NCBI RefSeq assembly: GCF_022919075.1 | Contig: NZ_CP095078.1 | Coordinates: 3,658,001 to 3,722,000, forward strand | DNA from: Nocardioides sp. W7 | GTDB taxonomy: Bacteria > Actinomycetota > Actinomycetes > Propionibacteriales > Nocardioidaceae | Length of the DNA stretch: 64,000 nucleotides | Direction of reading: 5' to 3' | Shown here: positions 1 to 8,475 of the stretch, piece by piece | How positions within the stretch are numbered: the first letter of the stretch is position 1 | Layout: every line of letters starts with the position of its first letter | Translations under genes and position numbers: made by a program | The notes under the pieces: generated by a model | Database searches by the model: none | Told to the model about the DNA's origin: nothing | Seen by the model: only the letters and a program-made list of their open reading frames with translations

Positions 1-1
1 C

Positions 2-454
2 GCCGACGTGACCGACGGGCAGCCGTTGAGGGACGACCAGGTCAACTCCGGGGGCGACACCTCCCCCCAGCTGTCCTGGGAGGGGGCGCCCGAGGGGACC
101 AAGAGCTTCACGGTGACCTGCTTCGACCCGGACGCGCCCACCCCGAGCGGCTTCTGGCACTGGGTGCTCGTCGACCTGCCCGCCGACGTGACCTCCCTGG
201 ACACCGGTGCCGGCGCCGAGGGCGCAGACCTGCCGGGCGGCGCCTTCATGTGCCGCAACGACGGCGGCTCGAAGGCGTTCATGGGCGCGGCACCCCCGCC
301 GGGCGACCAGGTGCACCGCTACTACTTCGTCGTACACGCGGTGACCGAGGAGACCCTGGGCGTCGACTCCGACGCCTCCCCCGCCGTCGTCTCCTTCAAC
401 CTGGCCTTCAAGACCTCGGGCCGGGCCATCCTCCACGGCACCTACGCCCATTGA
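2..454 (+). CDS. YbhB/YbcL-type PEBP family protein (5' partial)
   Basis: This is the 3' part of a phosphatidylethanolamine-binding (Raf-kinase-inhibitor-like) protein. The visible part has the family's D-P-D-A-P-T-P-S-G-F-W-H-W core, which forms the ligand pocket, and ends with a domain typical of the YbhB/YbcL branch. The frame is open to the window edge and the first visible residues (ADVTDGQPL) normally lie about 20 residues into the family. The GTG at position 8 is therefore probably not the real start and the N-terminus lies outside the window. Bacterial members are small cytoplasmic proteins whose ligand is usually unknown. A strong palindrome follows 4 nt after the stop. Confidence 0.85.
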   Translation, partial: ADVTDGQPLRDDQVNSGGDTSPQLSWEGAPEGTKSFTVTCFDPDAPTPSGFWHWVLVDLPADVTSLDTGAGAEGADLPGGAFMCRNDGGSKAFMGAAPPPGDQVHRYYFVVHAVTEETLGVDSDASPAVVSFNLAFKTSGRAILHGTYAH

Positions 455-458
455 GCTC

Positions 459-489
459 GCCGAGTCAGCACCACTGGTGCTGACTCGGC
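459..489. terminator. Perfect palindrome between convergent genes
   Basis: Two 15-nt arms (459-473 and 475-489) pair perfectly around one central base. The outer part of each arm is GCCGAGTCAGC or its complement. A further right-hand half arm (GCTGACTCGGC) lies at 501-511. The element sits between the stops of two convergent genes, so it can act as a bidirectional rho-independent-like terminator. There is no T-tract, as is common in high-GC actinobacteria. Confidence 0.6.
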
Positions 490-521
490 CAGCTGCTTCT
501 GCTGACTCGGCGGGGGGCGGA

Positions 522-1142
522 TCAGTGGCCGGAGGCCTCGCGGAGCAGCTGCTCGAACGGGGTGGGCTCGGCGAGCTCGTCCTCGACGGTACGACGCCGC
601 CTGGCCGCGCCGCTGGACTGCACCTTGCCGGCCAGGGTGGCCAGCTCGCCGGCGGCCCGCTCGACGCGGTCCTCGAGGCCGGTGTCGCCGAAGTCGTCGG
701 TCGCGGCGAACACCCCGGTCGGCACGACGATCGCCCGCTGGTAGGCGAACAGCGGCCGCAGCGCGTGCTCGAGCACCAGCGAGTGCCGGGCGGTGCCGGC
801 GGTCGCGGCGACCAGCACCGGCTTGCCCTCCAGCAGCCCCGGCTCAAGGACGTCGACGAACGTCTTGAACAGCCCGGAGTACGACGCCGAGAAGACCGGC
901 GTCACCACGATCAGCCCGTCTGCCTCGCGGACCGCCTCGAGCGCCCGCGCCAGCTCCGGCGGTGCGAAGCCGGTCAGCAGGTGGTCGGTGAGCTGGTGCG
1001 CGAGGTCGCGCAGCTCGACGACGGTCAGCTCGGTCTCGTCGGCGCCGAGCGCCGCCGTCGTCGCGGCGGCCAGCCGGTCGGCCAGCAGCCGGGTCGACGA
1101 CGGGACGCTCAGCCCCGCGGAGACGACGACGATCCTGGTCAT
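522..1142 (-). CDS. NAD(P)H-dependent FMN reductase (CE1759-type)
   Basis: This is a flavodoxin-fold FMN reductase of 206 residues that would supply reduced FMN to the LLM oxidoreductase encoded immediately upstream. The N-terminal phosphate-binding stretch (SAGLSVPSSTRLLADRL) and the later TPVFSASYSGLFKTFVD segment, which contacts the flavin in NADPH-dependent FMN reductases, are both present. The start codon overlaps the stop of the LLM gene by 4 nt (ATGA), so the two are translationally coupled. This pairing is known as the CE1758/CE1759 family in actinobacteria. The substrate of the two-component system cannot be read from the sequence. Confidence 0.85.
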   Translation of the reverse strand: MTRIVVVSAGLSVPSSTRLLADRLAAATTAALGADETELTVVELRDLAHQLTDHLLTGFAPPELARALEAVREADGLIVVTPVFSASYSGLFKTFVDVLEPGLLEGKPVLVAATAGTARHSLVLEHALRPLFAYQRAIVVPTGVFAATDDFGDTGLEDRVERAAGELATLAGKVQSSGAARRRRTVEDELAEPTPFEQLLREASGH

Positions 1143-2290
1143 GCGTCGACCTCCTCGGCCTGCTCCTCGGCGCGGTGGCCGGTGACGTCGTCCTGGGCGT
1201 GCACGGTGGCGTCCCGGGCGCCGCCCGCGGCGGCCACCAGGGAGGCGTGGGTCGGCGCATCCGGCACGTCGGCCGGCCGGCCCTCGGCGAACCCGGCCCG
1301 CATCGCCGGCAGGATCTCGCCGAGCAGGTCGAGCTGCTCCAGCACGGTCTTCAGCGGCAGTCCGGCGTGGTCGACGAGGAACAGCTGACGCTGGTAGTCG
1401 CCGACGTACTCCCGGAAGCCCAGGGTCCGCTCCAGCACCTGCTGGGGCGAGCCGACGGTCAGCGGGGTCGCCTCGGTGAAGTCCTCCAGCGACGGGCCGT
1501 GCCCGTAGACCGGCGCGTTGTCGAAGTACGGACGGAACTCGTTGACCGCGGCCTGGCTGTCCTTGCGCATGAAGAACTGCCCACCGAGTCCGACGATGGC
1601 CTGGTCGTACCGGCCGTGGCCGTAGTGCTCGAACCGGCGCCGGTAGAGGTCGACCATCTGCTTGCTGTGCGAGGCCGGCCAGAAGATGTGGTTGTGGAAG
1701 AACCCGTCACCGTAGTACGCCGCCTGCTCGGCGATCTCCGGGCTGCGGATCGAGCCGTGCCACACGAACGGCGCCACGCCGTCCAGCGGGCGCGGGGTGC
1801 TCGTGTAGCCCTGCAGCGGAGTGCGGAACTTGCCCTCCCAGTTGACGACGTCCTCGGTCCAGAGCCGGCGCAGCAGCGCGTAGTTCTCGACCGCCAGGTT
1901 GATCCCCTGCCGGATGTCCTTGCCGAACCACGGGTAGACCGGACCGGTGTTGCCGCGGCCCATCATCAGGTCGACGCGGCCGTCGGTGAGGTGCTGGATC
2001 TTCGCGTAGTCCTCCGCGATCAGCACCGGGTCGGTGGTGGTGATCAGCGTCGTCGCGGTCGACAGGATGATCCGCTCGGTCTGGGCACCGATGTAGGCCA
2101 GGGTGGCCGTCGGGTTCGACGCGATGAAGGGCGGGTTGTGGTGCTCGCCGGTGGCGAAGACGTCGAGACCCACCTCTTCGGCGTGCTTCGCAATCGCGAC
2201 CGTGGCCTTGATCCGCTCGTGCTCGGTCGGCGTCCGCCCCGTGGTGGGGTCGGGCGTCACGTCACCGACGCTGAAGATGCCGATCTGCAT
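1139..2290 (-). CDS. LLM-class flavin-dependent oxidoreductase (CE1758-type)
   Basis: This 383-residue luciferase-like monooxygenase has the family's TIM-barrel N-terminus with the ATGEHH motif near residue 47. The later region with a YYGDGFFHNHIFWP segment is typical of the CE1758 subgroup. It would oxidise an unknown substrate using FMNH2 from the coupled reductase downstream. The ATG at 2290 has a GGAGG 5 nt upstream, which supports this start. The last 25 residues or so are charged and low in complexity. An AT-rich near-palindrome lies just upstream and may be an operator. Confidence 0.87.
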   Translation of the reverse strand: MQIGIFSVGDVTPDPTTGRTPTEHERIKATVAIAKHAEEVGLDVFATGEHHNPPFIASNPTATLAYIGAQTERIILSTATTLITTTDPVLIAEDYAKIQHLTDGRVDLMMGRGNTGPVYPWFGKDIRQGINLAVENYALLRRLWTEDVVNWEGKFRTPLQGYTSTPRPLDGVAPFVWHGSIRSPEIAEQAAYYGDGFFHNHIFWPASHSKQMVDLYRRRFEHYGHGRYDQAIVGLGGQFFMRKDSQAAVNEFRPYFDNAPVYGHGPSLEDFTEATPLTVGSPQQVLERTLGFREYVGDYQRQLFLVDHAGLPLKTVLEQLDLLGEILPAMRAGFAEGRPADVPDAPTHASLVAAAGGARDATVHAQDDVTGHRAEEQAEEVDA

Positions 2291-2314
2291 GACTGCCTCC
2301 GCTACTGATGGTGT

Positions 2315-2336
2315 TGGTTGAATATCGAACTAACCA
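2315..2336. promoter_or_regulatory. Candidate AT-rich operator of the LLM/FMN reductase operon
   Basis: TGGTT and AACCA arms flank a near-symmetric GTTGAATATCGAAC core. This is a conspicuously AT-rich island in high-GC DNA, 25 nt upstream of the LLM start, and it fits a MarR- or PadR-type site. No regulator gene of that kind is adjacent. Confidence 0.35.
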
Positions 2337-2393
2337 GTGAACCGCGGTCCCCTCGGCAGTATTCCGGGGCTCCCGGTCCTGATGCCGAGCTGG

Positions 2394-3512
2394 CTAGTCG
2401 GCCTCCGGCAGCGGGCGGCCCAGGATCAGTACGGCGCGGTCGTCGTCCCCGCGGTCGACCTGCTGCACGATCCGGCGCGCGGCCCCGTCGATCCCCCCGC
2501 TCATCGCCCCGCGGGCGACTCCCCGCAGCCAGTCGATGCCGGTGTCGAGGTCGGCGTCGCGCGACTCGACGACGCCGTCGGTGTAGAAGAGCAGCGCGTC
2601 GCCGGGCGCGAGCAGCCCGACGCTGAGGTGCAGCTCGGGGTCGGGCGCGATGCCGAGCGCCGTGCCGCGGGCGTTGTCGACGCTCCACTCGCGCTGCTCG
2701 GCGTCCCAGCGCAGGGCGGGCGGGTGCCCGGCGCTGAAGATGCCGTACTCCCCCGTCGGCAGGTCGACCAGCACGTGCACCGCCGTCGCGAACGTCTCGT
2801 CGGAGTGCTGGCGCAGCAGGAAGTCGTTCGCCGCCCCGAGCAGCTCCCGAGGCGGTAGCGCGCCGATCAGCCCACCCAGCGCGCCGGCGAACTGCAGGGC
2901 CCGCGGGCTCGCCTTCACGCCGTTGCCGCAGACGTCCACGAGCACCATCTCGAGCCGTCTGCCGTCCGGCGAGAGGTCGGCCACCAGGAAGTCCCCGGCG
3001 TACCCGACGCCGTGGGCCGCCCGCATCGCCGACTGGGAGAGCCAGCCGTCGGGCAGCGGCGGCACGGTGGCCTGGGCCTCCTGGAGGTCGCGCAGGTCGG
3101 CCAGCATCGCCTCACCGAGCGCGGCGGGCAGCCCGGAGCGCTGCCGGCTGGACTGGTACAGGATGATCGCGACCGAGAGCGCCAGCGAGGTGAGCGCCGA
3201 GGCCCGGGCGCCGTTGAACGTCATGTCGCTGACGAGGACGGATCCCACTGCGGCCGCCGAGGCGGCCAGGGTGAGCCACACCAGCGGCCGGAAGCGGAGC
3301 AGCAGCATGCCGAGCAGGAGCCAGACGAAGTACGTCGTCAGCGGCATGATCTCGTAGTCGATCACCGACACGGCGAACGACGCCGCCACGCCCAGCAGCA
3401 GCAGGACGAGCGCGAGCACCTGGCTCTGCGGGGTGCCGCTGCGCCAGCCCAGCACTCGTTCCCGAACGTGCCGCGAGACCCGGTCCCTGAACGTCTCCCG
3501 CTGCCCTCCCAC
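2394..3512 (-). CDS. Membrane-bound PP2C/SpoIIE-type serine phosphatase
   Basis: This protein of 372 residues has several hydrophobic segments in roughly residues 30-130, followed by a C-terminal PP2C-like (SpoIIE/RsbU) domain. The metal-binding aspartates are visible in GYAGDF, VDVCGNG and FYTDGVVE, and a late GDDDRAVLI segment is also present. Such phosphatases usually dephosphorylate anti-sigma-factor antagonists. No STAS or anti-sigma partner is adjacent, so the target is unknown. The GTG start at 3512 has a TAGTCT hexamer 6 nt upstream, suggesting a leaderless transcript. A PAS histidine kinase lies 52 nt upstream on the same strand. Confidence 0.82.
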   Translation of the reverse strand: MGGQRETFRDRVSRHVRERVLGWRSGTPQSQVLALVLLLLGVAASFAVSVIDYEIMPLTTYFVWLLLGMLLLRFRPLVWLTLAASAAAVGSVLVSDMTFNGARASALTSLALSVAIILYQSSRQRSGLPAALGEAMLADLRDLQEAQATVPPLPDGWLSQSAMRAAHGVGYAGDFLVADLSPDGRRLEMVLVDVCGNGVKASPRALQFAGALGGLIGALPPRELLGAANDFLLRQHSDETFATAVHVLVDLPTGEYGIFSAGHPPALRWDAEQREWSVDNARGTALGIAPDPELHLSVGLLAPGDALLFYTDGVVESRDADLDTGIDWLRGVARGAMSGGIDGAARRIVQQVDRGDDDRAVLILGRPLPEAD

Positions 3513-3518
3513 GCGTGA

Positions 3519-3524
3519 AGACTA
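3519..3524 (-). promoter_or_regulatory. -10 element (TAGTCT), leaderless, for phosphatase gene
   Basis: On the reverse strand TAGTCT lies 6 nt before the GTG at 3512. No -35 was recognised. Confidence 0.5.
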
Positions 3525-3564
3525 TGTCGTTCCCGCAGCCGGTCACGGACGGGTTCCCCAGGGC

Positions 3565-5043
3565 TCAGCCGGACCGGTGCGGCAGCGTCACCCGGAAGGT
3601 GCTGCCGACGCCGACCTCGCTCTCGAGCGACACCGTTCCGTCGTGGGCGGCGACAATCGAGCTGACGATGTTGAGACCCAGGCCGGTGCCGGAGATGTGC
3701 TGGGAAAGCGCGTGCCCGCCGCGGAAGAAGCGGGAGAAGACCTGCTCGATCTCGTCCGCGGGGATGCCGATGCCGGTGTCGCTCACCTCGATCTCGACCG
3801 TGTCGGGCCGCTGTCGCAGCGAGACGGTCGCCCGACCGCCGACCACGCTGTACTTGACGGCGTTCGAGACCAGGTTGTCCAGCACCTGGCGGATCCGCTG
3901 CTCGTCGACCCGGGCGGGCAGGCGGTCGGGCACGACCGCGTCGACCCGGACCTCTGCCTTCTCGGCCGTGGGTCGGGCGGCCTCGACGGCCTCGCGGATC
4001 AGCGCGGACAGGTCCACGGTCCGGCGCTGCAGCCGCAGGCCCCCCTCGCCGACCTGGGCCACCAGGAGCAGGTCGGCCACCAGGGCGCCGAGCCGCGCGG
4101 CGTTGCGCCGCACGACCTCGAGCTGGGCCGCGACCGAGGGCGGGAGGTCCTCCTCGGCCAGCATCTCCAGGTGGCCGAGGACCGAGGTCAGCGGGGTGCG
4201 CAGCTCGTGGGAGACCGAGGACACGAACTCGTCCTTGACCTGCATGGCGCGCATCACCTCGGTGATCTCCTGGTAGGCGAGCGCGGCGCCCAGCCGCTCG
4301 CCGCCCGGCCCGCGCACCTGGCGGGCGGAGGTGGAGAAGGCTGCACGGGTCAGCGGGTCCGAGCCCACCCAGTAGGTGTAGTCGTCGAACTCCTCGCCCT
4401 GGGCGGCGCGGTACGACGGCATCTCCTCGCGCGTCATCAGGGTCTTGCCGTCGACCTGGTAGACGTGACCGAGCTGGCCGGCGGCACCCCGGTGGCCCTC
4501 GGGGAACGGCAACCGCATCGTCTCCTCGTGCCGCCGGTTCATCCGCTCGTAGTGGCCGTCGCGGTCGATCAGCAGCAGACCGACGGTGACGGTCTCGAAG
4601 ATCGCCTCGAGCGCGTTCCGCTCGTGCTCGATCTCGGCCTTCGCCGCCTGCAGCCGCTGCTCGAACTCGTGCTGCTCGCTCACGTCGAGGATCTGGGAGA
4701 TGAAGTAGAGCGGCTCCCGTTCCGGCCCCCGGACGATGGCGACCGACAGGTCGCCCCAGACGACGTGCCCGTCGGCGTGCAGGTAGCGCTTGCGCAGCCG
4801 GTAGGAGTCGATCTCACCGTCGAGGGCCTGGTGGAAGTGCCGGAGGTCGGTGTCCAGGTCGTCCGGGTGGGTGATCTGCTGGAAGTCGCGCCGGGTGAGC
4901 GTCTCGACGTCGTAGCCGAGCATCTCCGACAAGGCTCGGTTGACCAGCAGGAGCGTGCCGTCCAGGTCCACCAGCGTCATCCCGACCGGGGAGTACTCCA
5001 GCGTGAGCCGCCACAGGGCCGAGCTGTCGTGAACGTCGTCCAC
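3565..5043 (-). CDS. PAS-domain sensor histidine kinase
   Basis: The chosen start is GTG at 5043, which has a GAGGAGG about 9 nt upstream. A longer open frame continues upstream but would run into the divergent gene at 5234. The 492-residue product has two PAS modules (roughly 1-125 and 140-265), a HisKA domain with the SHELRTPLTSVLGH H-box, and a HATPase with the N box (DNLVSNAVKY), the G1 box (DTGIGIP) and GTGLGL. No transmembrane segment is visible, so it is probably cytoplasmic and senses a soluble or bound ligand. No response regulator is adjacent. The SpoIIE-type phosphatase downstream may share its signalling chain. Confidence 0.88.
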   Translation of the reverse strand: MDDVHDSSALWRLTLEYSPVGMTLVDLDGTLLLVNRALSEMLGYDVETLTRRDFQQITHPDDLDTDLRHFHQALDGEIDSYRLRKRYLHADGHVVWGDLSVAIVRGPEREPLYFISQILDVSEQHEFEQRLQAAKAEIEHERNALEAIFETVTVGLLLIDRDGHYERMNRRHEETMRLPFPEGHRGAAGQLGHVYQVDGKTLMTREEMPSYRAAQGEEFDDYTYWVGSDPLTRAAFSTSARQVRGPGGERLGAALAYQEITEVMRAMQVKDEFVSSVSHELRTPLTSVLGHLEMLAEEDLPPSVAAQLEVVRRNAARLGALVADLLLVAQVGEGGLRLQRRTVDLSALIREAVEAARPTAEKAEVRVDAVVPDRLPARVDEQRIRQVLDNLVSNAVKYSVVGGRATVSLRQRPDTVEIEVSDTGIGIPADEIEQVFSRFFRGGHALSQHISGTGLGLNIVSSIVAAHDGTVSLESEVGVGSTFRVTLPHRSG

Positions 5044-5233
5044 CCGGCGGCACCTCCTCAGGGACCGAGTGCCCACGCGGGCCTGGGAGAAACGTAAGGG
5101 ACAGTGGGCTCCGGCGGTGGCCCAATACGAGGAGAGATCACCGGCCGGACCGGAGCGCGGTCCGACGGACCTGTGGTTTGGATCACAGCCCGCGCGGGGA
5201 GGGGATCGGTCACCATCTCGGACGAGGAGCACC

Positions 5234-6007
5234 ATGCGACGACCCGGTCCCACCGCCTTCGCGGCCACCATCGCCGGTTGCCTGACGTCGGTCCTGCTGG
5301 CCCCGCTCAATCCCGCTCACGCCGATGTCGGCGTCACGCAGGAGGCGAGGCTGGTGGGCGACAAGCCGGTCAGCGGCCGCTACGGCATCGCCTTCAACGA
5401 CTACGGAGCCAACCGCGGCAACTACTGCCCGCCCAGAGCCGGCCAGTGCTGGCCACTCGGCCGGGCCGTGGCGCGCGGCACGCTGGAGACCAAGCTGTCG
5501 GTCTACCGGATCAAGGACGGCATGAAGAAGTACGACTACTACCTGCTCGACGTCGACGTGGTCGCCGCCGACCGCGTCGGCAAGCACCGCGGCGGCACGG
5601 TGACGATCGGCGTGACGAGCCTCGGCCCGCGCCTGGTCGACCACACCGACACCAAGACGCTCCGCGCCACCCAGGGGGACTGCCACTCGGTGGACATCGG
5701 CTTCTCCACACCCTGGCCGGTGATCGATGCCTCGGCCGACCTCGGCTCGGTGACCTGGTGTTCCGACAGTGCCAGCCTCTCCCGAACCACCTCCGGCACG
5801 ACGGCCCGATGGAGCCTGAAGGGCCTCGGCCGCACCCACCACCTCGCGGTCGACCGTGCCGTGAAGGTGCGGGCCGGCAAGAAGCCCCGGTTCCGCGTCG
5901 ACGTGACGGTGCCGAGAGACACGTGCACCAGAGCGATCCGGGGCAAGTGTGTCGACTACCGGGGCGGCACCGCCAGCGCGTCGTACCGGGTCGGCTCCCG
6001 GGGCTGA
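5234..6007 (+). CDS. Secreted protein of unknown function
   Basis: The 257-residue product starts with MRRPGP, a hydrophobic core and an A-H-A-D site, a standard Sec signal peptide cleaved near residue 34. The mature part is rich in beta-strand-like residues and has six cysteines visible in NYCPP, GQCWPL, GDCHS, TWCSD, DTCTR and GKCVD. These could form disulfides outside the cell. I recognise no domain. The ATG is supported by GAGGAG 5 nt upstream. Similar-looking secreted proteins occur in Nocardioides, but no function can be assigned. It is divergent from the PAS kinase. Confidence 0.75.
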   Translation: MRRPGPTAFAATIAGCLTSVLLAPLNPAHADVGVTQEARLVGDKPVSGRYGIAFNDYGANRGNYCPPRAGQCWPLGRAVARGTLETKLSVYRIKDGMKKYDYYLLDVDVVAADRVGKHRGGTVTIGVTSLGPRLVDHTDTKTLRATQGDCHSVDIGFSTPWPVIDASADLGSVTWCSDSASLSRTTSGTTARWSLKGLGRTHHLAVDRAVKVRAGKKPRFRVDVTVPRDTCTRAIRGKCVDYRGGTASASYRVGSRG

Positions 6008-6033
6008 CCCGGTACGACGAAGCGGGCCGGCGA

Positions 6034-8475
6034 TCAGCCGGAGAGCGGAGCGCGGAGCGAGACCCGCAGCTCGCACCGCTCGCCGCCGACGTCGACCTGG
6101 AACCCACCCGCGGCGAGCCAGTCCTCGGTGACCGGCTCGTCGCGGCGCAGCGCGGCGAGCCCGACGCACGCGCCGACCGTCTCGCCCCAGGCCGCGCTGG
6201 TGACCTGGCCGACCGGTCCACCGTCGTGCAGCACCAGCTCGCCACCCCACAGCATCGGCTCGGACGAGCCGACCGCGAACGAGACCACCCGCCGGCGGGC
6301 TCCACCGCGGGCCAGCTCCGCGCGTCGTGCCACGAGCGCCTCCCGGCCGAGGAACGGCTTGTCGCCGCGCAGCGCCGTGGCGAAGACCAGCCCCGCCTCC
6401 ACGGGGGTGACCTCCGGCGTGAGCTCGCGGCCGAAGGCGCGGTAGCCCTTCTCGAGCCGCAGGGACTCGATGGCGGAGTAGCCCGCGTCGACCAGCCCGT
6501 ACGCCGCACCAGCGGCCGAGAGCGCGTCGTACACCCGGGCGGCCTCGGCGACCGGCACCAGCAGCTCCCAGCCCAGCTCGCCGACGTAGGTCATCCGGGT
6601 CGCCCGGACGGTGGTGCCGGCGAGCTCGACCTCGCGGCTGGTCGCGAACGGGAACCCCGCCTCCGACAGGTCGGCCGGCGTGAGCGAGCCCAGCAGCTCG
6701 CGCGAGCGCGGGCCCATCACGCCGAGCACGGCGGAGGCGTCGGTGACGTCGGCGGCGCGCACCCCGACGCCCACCGCCGCGCTCTGCCGCCGGATCCAGT
6801 CGAGGTCGCGGATCGTGGTCGCCGAGCTCGAGACGAGCAGGAAGGCGTCCGCGCCGGTCCGGGTGACGGTCAGGTCGGCCTCGTAGCCGCCCCGCGAGTT
6901 GAGGAACGGCGTGTAGACACACCCGCCGACCGGGACGTCCACGTCTGCGGCACAGAGCCACTGCAGCGCCGCGAGCGCATCCGGCCCGGCGAGGACGTAC
7001 TTGGAGAACGAGGTCTGGTCGAAGACCGCGACCGCGGTGCGGCACGCCCGCTGCTCGGCGGCCGAGGCGTCCAGCCAGTCCGGCCGGCCCCAGGCGTAGT
7101 CCAGCGAGGTGGGCCCGAAGACCAGCGGCCGCTCCCAGCCCATCCGGGTCCCGAACAGCGCTCCCCTCGCCGCCAGCCGATCGTGGAGGGGCGAGGTCCG
7201 CTGGGGTCGGCCGGACTCGAGCTCGCGGTTGGGCCACGGGATCGCGTAGTGCAGGCCGAGCACCTCGGCCACGCGCGAGCGGAGCCAGCCGTTGTCGCCG
7301 TGGAACGGCGCGAACCGGCGTACGTCGACCCCGACCAGGTCGTCCTGCGGCTCCCCCGCGACGATCCACTCCGCGAGCGCACGGCCGGCGCCGCCGGCCG
7401 AGGCGATGCCGACCGAGTTGAAGCCAGCCCCGACGAACAAGCCGTCGAGCTCCGGCGCCTCGCCCAGCAGGAACTGGTTGTCGGGGGTGAACGACTCCGG
7501 GCCGTTGTAGAACTTCCGGATGCCGGTCTGCTCCAGCGCCGGGACCCGCACCAGCGCCTCGTCCATCAGCACCGAGAAGTGGTCCCAGTCCTCCTCGAGC
7601 AGCTGGAACTCGAAGGGGTACGGCAGGTCGTCCGGCGAGCGCCAGGGCTTCGCCTCGGGCTCGAACCCGCCGACGACCAGGCCACCGACCTCCTCCTTGA
7701 AGTAGGTCCAGCCGTCGGGGTCGCGCAGGATCGGCAGGTCCGGGTGGCAGCCCTCGATCGCCTCGGTGACGACGTAGAAGTGCTCCGCCGAGTGCAGCGG
7801 CACGGTCACGCCGGCCAGGTCGCCCAGCGCCTTGGCCCACTGCCCGGCGCAGTTGACGACGACCTCGGCCTCGATGTCACCGGCATCGGTGCGCACCCCG
7901 GTCACCCGCCGACCGGCCGGCGTCTCGACCACGTCGAAGCCGGTCACCCGCACCTTCTCGACCACGACCGCACCGCGCTGCCGGGCGCCCTTCGCCAGCG
8001 ACTGGGTCAGGTCGGTCGGGTTGACCTTGCCGTCGCCGGGCAGCCAGAGCGCGCCGAGCAGGTCGTCGACCCGCATCGGCGGCCACAGCTCCCGGGACCG
8101 CTCGGGGGTGACCAGCTCGCAGGGCAGGTCGTACGCCGCCGCGTTGGCCGCCGTCCGCCGCAGCTGCACCAGCCGGTCCTCGGTCCGGGCCACGATCACG
8201 CCGCCCACGTTGCGGTAGCCCGTCGCCAGTCCGGTCTCGGCCTCCAGCGCGTCGTAGAGCTCGGCGGAGTACTGGACCAGCCGGGTGCCGCCCTCCGAGG
8301 CCCGCAGCGGCCCGACCAGCCCGGCCGCGTGCCAGGTCGTCCCGCCGGAGAGCCGACCCTGCTCCAGCAGGAGCACGTCGGTCCAGCCGAGCCTGGTCAG
8401 GTGGTAGGCCACCGAGGTGCCGACGACGCCGCCGCCGACGATGACGACCCGTGCGCGGGAGGGGAGATCAGCCAT
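6034..8475 (-). CDS. FAD-dependent DAO-GcvT oxidoreductase (dimethylglycine/sarcosine dehydrogenase-like)
   Basis: This 813-residue protein joins an N-terminal D-amino-acid-oxidase-type domain to a C-terminal GcvT/folate-binding domain. The dinucleotide motif VVIVGGGVVGTS is near residue 10. The SGGTTWHAAGL segment carries the histidine that binds FAD covalently in dimethylglycine and sarcosine dehydrogenases. The aminomethyltransferase-like half begins near residue 430. Family members oxidise N-methyl or related secondary amines and pass the one-carbon unit to tetrahydrofolate. It overlaps the upstream kinase-like gene by 8 nt and belongs to the reverse operon with the APC permease, so its substrate is probably what the permease imports. 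Confidence 0.85.
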   Translation of the reverse strand: MADLPSRARVVIVGGGVVGTSVAYHLTRLGWTDVLLLEQGRLSGGTTWHAAGLVGPLRASEGGTRLVQYSAELYDALEAETGLATGYRNVGGVIVARTEDRLVQLRRTAANAAAYDLPCELVTPERSRELWPPMRVDDLLGALWLPGDGKVNPTDLTQSLAKGARQRGAVVVEKVRVTGFDVVETPAGRRVTGVRTDAGDIEAEVVVNCAGQWAKALGDLAGVTVPLHSAEHFYVVTEAIEGCHPDLPILRDPDGWTYFKEEVGGLVVGGFEPEAKPWRSPDDLPYPFEFQLLEEDWDHFSVLMDEALVRVPALEQTGIRKFYNGPESFTPDNQFLLGEAPELDGLFVGAGFNSVGIASAGGAGRALAEWIVAGEPQDDLVGVDVRRFAPFHGDNGWLRSRVAEVLGLHYAIPWPNRELESGRPQRTSPLHDRLAARGALFGTRMGWERPLVFGPTSLDYAWGRPDWLDASAAEQRACRTAVAVFDQTSFSKYVLAGPDALAALQWLCAADVDVPVGGCVYTPFLNSRGGYEADLTVTRTGADAFLLVSSSATTIRDLDWIRRQSAAVGVGVRAADVTDASAVLGVMGPRSRELLGSLTPADLSEAGFPFATSREVELAGTTVRATRMTYVGELGWELLVPVAEAARVYDALSAAGAAYGLVDAGYSAIESLRLEKGYRAFGRELTPEVTPVEAGLVFATALRGDKPFLGREALVARRAELARGGARRRVVSFAVGSSEPMLWGGELVLHDGGPVGQVTSAAWGETVGACVGLAALRRDEPVTEDWLAAGGFQVDVGGERCELRVSLRAPLSG

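Noticed and set aside
3565..5310. Longer form of the PAS kinase starting near 5310
   Set aside because: The extra N-terminus is low in coding character, overlaps the divergent secreted-protein gene and is unnecessary because GTG 5043 has a good ribosome site.
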